A stretch of DNA of 22,198 bases from Aphodosoma sp045631465 (GTDB lineage: Bacteria; Bacteroidota; Bacteroidia; Bacteroidales; Paludibacteraceae), in contig JAZQUV010000042.1 of the NCBI GenBank assembly GCA_045631465.1, forward strand, positions 1 to 22,198, written 5' to 3'. Below are positions 6,276 to 16,200 of the stretch, piece by piece. The position numbers and the translations under genes are program-made. Within the stretch, counting starts at the first letter, position 1, and each line of letters opens with the position of its first letter. Under the pieces are notes generated by a model, which was not told the origin of the DNA, searched no databases, and saw nothing but the letters and a program-made list of their open reading frames with translations.

Positions 6276-6995
6276 TTATTCTTTTTGTGCTTTTTCTAAT
6301 CCGCGTTTTAACATCTCACGTAGTTTGTCTGAAACTTTTCGGCGAACGGGGAATAGGCATATTGTAGGCGGATGAGAGTGGCTTATATATCCCTCATCGC
6401 CATCAAGAGTTGTGTAGCAGTCGTCGGTATCGTCTAAAATCCAACATATTTCATCGTACGAGGTGTCGATTCCACGTTGCTCAAAATCCCTTTTCACGTT
6501 ATGATAAATTTGTTCGGCACGTTCTGGCGTAGGGGGCAAACTGCAGACTATCTCCAGCGATACGGAATCTCCTGCCAACACCTCTACCAAGTCGCCAACT
6601 CTAAAACGGCACTCCTCTTCACTCCTTCCTTTGAAAGGCTCACAACCTTTCACAAAATCAGAAGATTCGATGGTAGATACTTTTGTTTCTGCGAAAAAAG
6701 AGCCATCTTCCAAGTAGGTGCGTGTGCGCTGCGAAGCATCTTGCCACCAGATATCCACGTTAAATGGGATTTCGGCAATTTCAAAGCCATAGTATTCACA
6801 ATCATAGCCACCAGCGGCAACAGTCTCAGCATTTTTGGCAACCAATTCGCCGATTTTTTTCTCAGCATCATCAAACGTATGGTAATAACCAAAGACCTGT
6901 TGGTTAACCTTAAATCGAGGATAGCGGGCATACACCCTATTCTTGTAACAAATAGTTGTCAGTTTGTATAGTACATCAGTTAATCTTCCTTTCAT
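6276..6995 (-). CDS. Hypothetical protein with a small beta-rich C-terminal region
   Basis: This is a 239-aa protein starting at ATG 6995, with no signal peptide or membrane span. The N-terminal part (about 1-60) resembles an alpha/beta fold (VYARYPRFKVNQQVFGYYHTF, then helix DAEKKIGELVAKNAE). The middle contains RTRTYLEDGSFFAET and GRSEEECRFRVGDLVEVLAG (123-142), the latter typical of a small beta-barrel or SH3-like segment (inferred). An acidic patch LDDTDDCYTTLDGDEGYISHSH (188-208) follows, and the C-terminus is a basic amphipathic helix. Similar orphan proteins occur in Bacteroidales as I recall, without known function. It is convergent with the AAA+ cassette and shares its terminator, so it is a separate transcription unit. 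Confidence 0.78.
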   Translation of the reverse strand: MKGRLTDVLYKLTTICYKNRVYARYPRFKVNQQVFGYYHTFDDAEKKIGELVAKNAETVAAGGYDCEYYGFEIAEIPFNVDIWWQDASQRTRTYLEDGSFFAETKVSTIESSDFVKGCEPFKGRSEEECRFRVGDLVEVLAGDSVSLEIVCSLPPTPERAEQIYHNVKRDFEQRGIDTSYDEICWILDDTDDCYTTLDGDEGYISHSHPPTICLFPVRRKVSDKLREMLKRGLEKAQKE

Positions 6996-7014
6996 AATTT
7001 TGTCGTGTATTTGT

Positions 7015-7225
7015 AATTTTCAAATTTTCAAATTTTCGAAGTTTGGATTTTGGGGTGAGAGAATACACATTCTCGTTGTGTATTTTTGTTCTTATTTTTT
7101 GGCGGTTTTCTTGCTTGCAGTTTGCTTGCACCTTGCTATTGGGTTAAGGGGCGAGAATACACAATGAGAGTGTGCATATTCAAAGGAGGATTTCGAAAAT
7201 TTGAAAATTTGAAAATTTGAAAATT
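7015..7225. repeat. 211-bp element of nested inverted repeats (MITE- or hairpin-like)
   Basis: The outer arms, 7015-7040 and 7192-7217, are perfect 26-bp inverted repeats built from TTTTCAAA / TTTGAAAA units and ending in TTCGAA; the right arm carries one extra 8-bp unit. Inside them 7061-7086 and 7155-7181 form a second, imperfect inverted pair containing GAATACACA and TGTGTATT. The left inner copy is itself a hairpin: AATACACA (7062-7069) with TGTGTATT (7077-7084). The central loop has tandem TTGCTTGCA-like repeats (about 7110-7135). The layout suggests a miniature non-autonomous element or a long structured RNA. I see no target-site duplication or transposase. Confidence 0.65.
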
Positions 7226-7241
7226 CATTATCTTTTAGCAC

Positions 7242-7281
7242 AAAATCCGCTTTCCGCAATTAAATGCGAAAAACGGATTTT
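7242..7281. terminator. Terminator of the 10-kb surface-protein gene
   Basis: AAAATCCG (7242-7249) pairs with CGGATTTT (7274-7281). Within it TTT pairs with AAA and CGCA (7255-7258) with TGCG (7265-7268) around ATTAAA. It lies 4 bp beyond the TAA of the leftward gene, and on the minus strand the stem ends in GATTTTGTG. It is roughly symmetrical, so it can also act on rightward transcripts. Confidence 0.75.
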
Positions 7282-7285
7282 ATTG

Positions 7286-10200
7286 TTATCGAACGACTAC
7301 AATTCTTCCGATATAAACTCCTCCATTGCCATCAACTACTCGAACGAGATAGATGCCTCCTGTTGGTAAGCCTTCTACTGCAATAGGATATGTCATTGGC
7401 TCTTCGCGTACGACAACTTTACCTGTCGCATCAATTACCTCTAACATCAATCCTTGCATTTCTTCAGCAGTCCATTCTCGATTGATATATGTAGTTTCGC
7501 CACCCGAAATTGGGTTAGGTGCAATAACTAATGACAATACATAGACACCTTCTAAGCCTGTGCCTATTTCAAGTGTCAAATTAACAATAGAGTCGCAACC
7601 TGCAGAAGAGGTGAATATTTCACGATATTTGCCCGGTTTACTTAATGTTTTATCACCAAATTCATAAATTTCGCCTTCTTGAATATAAATGATTGTATCG
7701 ATTTCGACTGTTTCGATATAATCGACATAAACATGCACTATAGAATCGCATCTATCTGGCTGAGATATACGTTGTATCAAAAGCGTATCTTGAGTTATCA
7801 CTATCCTATTGTGTCCATAACCTGTATATAATTCGCCTTCACAGATATAATCGTTTTCGATTGTTGGCTCTGGTTCTGCCACTGTCAAATATAAATGGAC
7901 AGTAGAATCGCAACGCAACATATTTTGGAATGTACGTACATACAATCCTGACTCTGTGATTATTGTGTCTAAGAATTGATAATCTTCACCTAAACAGATT
8001 GTGTCGTAAACCTCAACTTCTGATGGCAACACAACTAAATTCATTATAACAACAGAATCGCATCCATTAGAATTTTCGAATACTCGCTCGTATTTACCAG
8101 AAGTTGTCAAAACGGTATCAATCCATTCGACTTTATCGCCTTCACAGATGTGTCGTTGCTCTTCGAAATATTTAGGTATCACACTCAAAGTCAATGTAAC
8201 AACAGAATCGCAACCTCTTGAATTTATCAATGTATCAACATAGATGCCTGCCTCAGTCAATTGCTTGTTGCCAAGTTTATAAACATCTCCCTCGCAGATT
8301 GTGTCAGCCATCGCATAGTGTGTATTTAATACTGTCAAATTCAATCGCACTACACTATCGCATCCACAAGAAGAGGTTAATAATGCATCGTAATAGCCTG
8401 ACAACACGATGTTTTTGCCTTCAAATGGAGCTTTGGCATAAACCTCACCTTGACAAATTGTGTCGTTATATTGATAAATTCCCGAAGCATTCATTGTCAA
8501 TTTCAAGGTCTTCAATGTGTCGCATTCAGAGGCAGTTTGTGCTTCAAATAATTGTTCAATAATGTTTTCGCCTACAACCAAAGATGAACTATTAACCGTA
8601 AACCCATATTTGCTATAGGTAACTGAACCTTGAGATGGCTGACAAATTGCATCTTCAAATACAATATTATCGACATAACACAAAACTCTAACATCATCAA
8701 TAATGATATACGCTGACGAAGCTTTTGATGCAGTAGCATAGAAACCAAGTTTCACCACTTTACCTTTGTAACTTGACAAATCGTAGCGTGCAGTTTCCCA
8801 TACATGCTCTGTATTGCCCAAAGTGCCTAACGTGTCAGCTCCTCCATCATAAACCACTACAACTTTCAATTTTTCGTTTGCAGAAGAACTTACATACTTG
8901 AATGACAAGCTATAATCACCATTAAGACTGAGCGATGGCGTCATCAACATTGAATGTCCACTTGTAGATGCACATTGTATTCTCGCACAACGTCCATATT
9001 CAGTAGTGATATAGCCATATTCCTCTGGTTGATACACCGCCCAATTATACATATTATCGAGAAGAGATGATACTGTTGAATTATCCCAACAAAGAGGAAT
9101 AGAAGACAACTGAACATTCTCGAATGTTTCAACAAATGGAGGATATACAACACCGCAATTTGTATTAAAGTTGACTGTAGCCCAAGCCGACACTTCATCG
9201 CCATAAACACCTCTTACTCGTGCTTCATAGGCTGTAGATGCTTGTAAGTGAGTAAATGTTGCAGTTGTAGCATTTACTGTCATTGAAACAACAGAAATTC
9301 CAGCTTGCAATATTTCGACTTCATACTTCTCACTATTACCTACCCAAGTCAATTTAACACTATTTTCTGTAACTTCTTCAACTTGCAAATTCACAGGTGT
9401 GCCAACTTTTAATTCCTCAACAGAGAAATCGTCTATCATCAAATTCCATGAAGAACTTGAAACTTCACCTATCAAACCTAATTCGTAAATACCTGTTGTT
9501 TCGACATAAAGTTCTGCTGAAATTTTTTGATAATCGTTGATTGTTATTGCCTCACGACCCAACTCTACAACATCACCATTCTCACCTGCCTTTATCAAAC
9601 TTACATACGCAGCCACTTTATCACTTTGACAAGCATAAACAGAGACTTTATAATATTTGCCACCTTCAAGCTTAAATGCTCTCGTAACACTATTCTTATT
9701 CTTACCGCCACGACTTGACAAACTCATAAAATTGCTTCCTGAATAAGCATGCGCAACTACACTCGCATCTACGCTATTTATCATCCATCGATTATCGCCT
9801 AATATGTGATCTTCATCCCAACAATTATCAAATACATCAGCTGACGAATATGCTTCAAAATTCTCTAAATAAGGCATACCTCCTTTTACTTCAACTGCAT
9901 GACATTCTGTTGCAAAAGAGAGATTAACCCATGGAGATTCTACACCTTCGCCACACACAGGACGCACAAACAAATAATATTGTGTATCAGCATTCAATCC
10001 ATTTAATGCAATGCTATCGCCAGTAACGATACCACGTGCATATACAGATTCTACATCACCTGTCAACGATACTACATATTCAACTTCGCCACCATCGATT
10101 GGATTATTGAAACCTACTAATGTCGAATCGGTTCCTACATAGCGCAATGCCAAACCATCAATAACACCACACTCTATCTTCTCAATATGTATATTATCAA

Positions 10201-13200
10201 TAGACAATGGCGGATTCATCGCAGCCGAAACATCATTAGACCATTGAACTATCAAATAATAATTGGTCATTTCTTTAACCGACACAACAGTAGATTCGCC
10301 TTTCCAAACTGGAGAACCTGATAGTTTATCGTTTTCGTGCAATCTTATATACTTCTCAGTATCTAATTCGTTAGCGCCAATTTTTGTTCCTGCATTAACA
10401 TAAATATCAATCGGAGCCAAGAATACACGACCAAAGTCACGGTCGGTCTCACCATTACATTTCCAATCGAAAGATATTTGATAATCACCGGATTCGAACA
10501 ACAACGTGCGATATGCATAAACATTAGCACTACCAGCATCATAATATGCATAAGCATTAGATGCATCCGCTATGTATAATGCACTATCACCAGTCATTAC
10601 TGAATTATTATTATTGCCACCAACGATAAATTTAACATCCTCGCCTTTATCAGCAAACAACCAATCGCCATTCTCTGAAGCGTCCTCAAAGCCACAAACG
10701 TATGGGAATGAAGGCACACTGTTCATTGTTGTAAATTGAGTTTCAACCCAATCTGTTGCCTCAACACAAATTGCACGCATACGCAAAACATACTTAGTGC
10801 TTCTTGTCAAATTACTCAAAGTCAACAATTCAGTTAATGTGTCTACATCAAATTTTTCTATACCATTTTCGGAACTCAATTCACATTCATATTTTATCGC
10901 AGCTGGAGCATGATTCCAATCAAATATAGCAAACGTATCGCCTAATGCTTTTAATTTCAAGTCTGTAGGAGCAAAACATTCAGGAGCTTTAGACACTACA
11001 ATATTATCAACATAAACACTATTTGTTTTTGCCAACCCTTTGAATACAATATATTTACCAGATACTTTATATTGTGAAAAATCTAAAGTTAATTGTTTTA
11101 ATAATGATGACGCATACAACTCTTTAACCTCCACAAATGTAGCTTCATCCGACAAATCATCTTGCAAACCAACTTTAAAATAAGTGCCACCATCAGGATT
11201 ATAATAGTTAAATGTCATCATCAAACGTTCACCTGGCAAATTGAATTCAGGCAATGCTAAAACGACTTCTTTATAAAGATGTAATACATTTTTGTCGCCC
11301 TCTCCATCACGAGCTTTGGTCAATCTTGGATACATTACACCCAATTCAGTATGTGTTTTAATACGAGTATAACATGCTGGGAAATCCATCGGGTGATTGC
11401 TATAAGAATTAAACGATTCGCTATACATCGTCGCATCACTTATAACATAAGTATCACACTCTGTCCCAAATAACAATGGCTGAATCCAAGCTCCTGTATC
11501 TACACCACACACACTACGAGCATATACAGCATAATTAGTAGCCTTAGTCAAATTGGCTAATTCGATTGTATCAAGCGTGCTTACAACTCTCGTCATCGAA
11601 TCAATATCTTGTATCGCAGGGCCATAAGCCAATTGCACGGCATCAGACATATATTTCAATGCCAATTTTGCCGACGTTGCATCTGCCGAAACAAGTTCAA
11701 CAGAACGAACATTAGGGCAAGCATCTGCCGCTTCTATTTTAATATTATCGATATAAGCCTCTCCTTGATTATACAATGTAGGTCCTACCTTAAAGGCAAT
11801 ACGAGAATTTAAAAATTCTGCATCTAATGCATTAAACTCAACCTTAACTGTCTCAAATATCACATTGCCATCTACATCCTTACGAGGTTCAAACGACACA
11901 CATGTTGTTACCTCTTCAAACGTAGAAGCATTATTTGCATCTTTCATAACACCCACAACAATGTCCGGAGCATAGTACGACGAACGTTGCGACAAATAGT
12001 CAAATGTCATTTGCAACGATGTTGTTGGTGCATCTAATTGTGGCATTATCACAAACAATTCATACTCATTCGATGGGAAGAATTCTAACGACTGATTACC
12101 ATCAGAATATCTTGATATACTAATTCCAGTAGTTGGGCGCCAGCTTTCTACTCCATTGGGCTTAGTTGTAAATACAGTGAAACAACCATCTTGAGGCTTA
12201 TCTATTTTCTCAAAACTATCAAAGTATGGAATAGAATTTACCTCAGCACACTCAGTTGTAAACGTAGTGCTTCTCCATGAACTTTGTTTATCGCCACAAT
12301 TTGTACGAACGTAGAGTGTATAATCAGTAAAACCAGCTAAGTTCTCTATTGTAAATGAATTTGTTGTGACACTTGTAAACTCTACAACATCTTCCAAATA
12401 TTCATTTGATTTCAAACAAGCATATTGCCATGCTGTTGCTCCAGTTGTATCAATTATTTCAACCACAGCTGAAGTACCTCCAATTGAATTCAACTTTAAC
12501 TCAACAGGACGCATACAGCTCTCTATCTTCTCTATTTCAAAATGATTAATAACAATATGAGAAGTCTCAACTCCAGAAGCAGTTCCTTCTATTGAAATTC
12601 TTATATCATTACCAACATACGGAGTCAAATCAAATTTCACCTCTGTATAATTTGACAAATCTTTATATCCTTGACCTAAAATAATAGGATATGTTTCTCC
12701 GCCATCTATTGATAAACGGATTGTCAACGTATCAGCCATCCTATTAGCTAAACTCATAGTAAGAAGCGCACCCTCCACTCCCTTCAAACTAAATTTAGGA
12801 GTCAATATTGTACCTTTTTGACCAGCCTTATTAACTTCGTTTTTAGGGAAGTAAATACGATTGTCTTGTTCAATAAACCAACCGCCATTATCTAAATTCT
12901 CCCAACAAAGAGGTATTGCACCATACGAATAAGTAGAGAAATCTTCTACATATGGCAAATCCCAAATACCACATTCTGTCGTAATACTACCTATATTGGT
13001 AACTGCACTTGACTCAGTTTCAGAGCAAATAGAAGAGATTTCAAAATCGTATGTTGTTGAATGAGACAAACCTGTTATAATAGCAGGATTTGTTGTAACG
13101 ACAGTATCAACAGCAACACGTTCACCACGTTTAGCTACAATGCGCCAACTTGTTTCCTCTCCCTTAGAAGTCCAGCCAACTATACAACTCTTATCAGTTA

Positions 13201-16200
13201 TATACTCAATCTTAGTCTCTACAGGTTGCTTACAAGTAGGGGCTAATTTAATAGAAATATCGTCTAAATAACAAGAAACATCATCTTGAGGCAAATAGAA
13301 TACGACATATCGAGAATTTTTGAAATCAGCATAATCAGGCAAATTCAAATCAGAAAAATACATACTCATACGATACCATTTAGAACTTTCTTGAATATGG
13401 AAAGTTCCAACAGTTTCGTATGTCGAAATGTCATTTATATCTGTCATAACGCCTATTGCAATATCTACATCGCCCAACGAAGAGCGCACCCAGCCTTCAA
13501 TCATATAGTCAGCCAAAGACTCTACGTCCAACTCAGGAGACACAACAATAGCCTTAGATGCAGAAAGAGATTGATTTCCTTCTTGTTTTGGATAAGTTGT
13601 CAAATTGTGATATTCATAATCGCCCAAGAAAGTCCAACAATTAACTTCATATTCAAATCCTTCACTGAATGGCAATGATTGTGCGGAACAACGTGTACGG
13701 AACGAGCCAACTTTGCTCCAAGTACTCTCATCGCCTTCTCCACACAAAGATTTGATTGCATAATAATATTCAGTATTAGGTGTTAAATTTTCCAAATTGG
13801 TATATTCGGATGTAACTTCACCATGGAAAACATTACCATTAACCATATCAGGAGCAAACATAAAGTTATTTACACTCAACAACCATTTGCCCGCTGTCAT
13901 ATCAGTAACCTTTATCGCAGCCGAAGTGCTTGCCAAGTTCGCTATACCTACAGTAGGAGGCACACAACTAACCTCTTGTACTTTGATATCATCTAAACCA
14001 ATACTTGTACTTGCATAAGCATAAACACCCAAATAATACACACCAGTTTCTGGTACTTGGAAATAGCCTGAATGATTTACCCATTCTTGCTCTATTTTTT
14101 CTTGTTTTGCCACATATATCAAACTATCAACCACAGGTACTTTTGCATATCCCAAAGATACATAACTTGATGTTCCACCTTGTATAGCATATGTCGAAAG
14201 TTCATAATATACACCTGCTTTCAATTTAATTGGGCGATACAACACTGCTGATACACCACCACTCAACCAAGCATACAAACGACCACTATTCGCCACCATC
14301 GATTGATATGTATTATCTTTGACCTCTGTTCTGAAATATCCACCTTCTCTGATATAGCATCCATCTAATTGTTGAGCTTCTCTAAATCCTTCAAAATCCT
14401 CTACAAATGGTGTCGCTTTTGTAACTTCAAAAGGAGTACAGTGTGTTGTAATTGTAATTTTTTTCGATGACCATTCACCTTTCACCGTACCACATACATT
14501 ACGCACATAGACATCATAGGTTGTTTCTGGTTGCAAATCGGTAACTACGGCAACACAACTATCTGAAGAAACTATTTTTCCTACATTAGGAGAAGCTCCA
14601 GCTCCACAAAAACTCATCTCGCAAGTTGTTACTCCTTCATCCAACACATTAACTCTTGCTGTATATGAAGTAACATTATCAACTGTAAAGTCGAGCACTG
14701 GCTCACAAACAGGCTTTTCAGATATTATGACTTTATCGATATAGTCATTAGCCGAAGTCAATTGTGTTGAAGTTTGCACAAACATCAAATACTTATCTCC
14801 TACCGCATCAAAATCTACTTTATATTGATAGTAACCTTTTTTGGTTACAGCAGGTTCTTCAGTATATGTTGTCGGTATATACAACAATTCTTCAGCTCCA
14901 ACTGTATGAGGTTTATCATTCAACATTACTTTAATACCACCATCACCAAAGTTACGCATCATCATAAACGACACACGATACTCTTTATTAGCTTCGAATT
15001 TGAATTGTGGTGTAACCAAAGCCTGACCATTACCTGGAACCTCCATCTGTACACCTGCACCTTCATACATATATTCGGTACGTTCATGTCGCTCAATACT
15101 ACCATCTGCACCTGTCGTAGTCCAACATGTAGGCGGGAATGTTAATCCTTCAAAGTTTTCTTCGAATGGCAGTGTTGTTATTACAGCACACTCAGTCATA
15201 AATTTATAATCAAAATCTACCCAAACTGATGTATCGCCAACGCCACAATAGCTTGCCACTTTACCCGCAATACGATACTCTGTTGAATGAGTCAAACCTT
15301 CCAACTTAAACTCAGGAACACCACCAGATACGGTAACTTTATCTGATTTTATTGTTGCAAAAGTATTTGGATCTGTCAATCTATAACTTACAACCCACGA
15401 TGTTTCATTATCACCTTTAGTCCACTTCATTCCAAATTCAGTTTGAGTTGGAGCTAAAAGTTCGATATTTCTAATCTTACGACATGTAGGTGCATTATAT
15501 ACTCGTATATCATCAACAAACAAATCATTACCTTCTGGTTGAGAAAGTACCTCAAGCATAAAATAAACAGTTCCAGTCAACGGAATATTGTAATCATATT
15601 GATACCAACCTGGCTCTTCAACCACTGGTGAATGATAGATACACGCATGTATAACATCAAGTTCTATAGCACCAACAGTATCTGGTCTATTATTTACCAA
15701 AACTCTAACTGGTTCTGGATATTTATTACCCGCTGATGAAACTATCTCACGTGTATTACGATACATCCAAAACGACACATCATACGATTTTGGAGTATTG
15801 ATTTGCATTGCTTGTGTTATAATAGCAGTGCGAGTACCGCCTTTAGTTTTTCTGAAACGCAACACCTTGCGTCCGTCTTTCGCCTCTGTTACAGTAACAC
15901 CATCAGGATACATCGAATATGTTGGAGTATAAACATCTATACCCTCATTACCATAGTTTTCACCATCGCCATAACCTGCAACAAATTGTTTTACTTGCCA
16001 ACATTCTGGTATTACGCTTGCGCTTGCCTCGAAGCTTTCGGCAAATACATTCGACTCCATCACATCGCAACTAGTCTTGAACTCAACTGGCAAACTCCAC
16101 TCACCTTTGTTAGTATCGGAACATACCGAACGTACTTTCACGCTATATGTGGTATTTCCCACCAAACCATCAACCACACATGGATATGATGTAACAGTTT

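Noticed and set aside
6964..7167. 67-codon hydrophobic ORF on the + strand
   Set aside because: It overlaps the start of the leftward gene and runs through the inverted-repeat element. The hydrophobicity follows from T-rich sequence.
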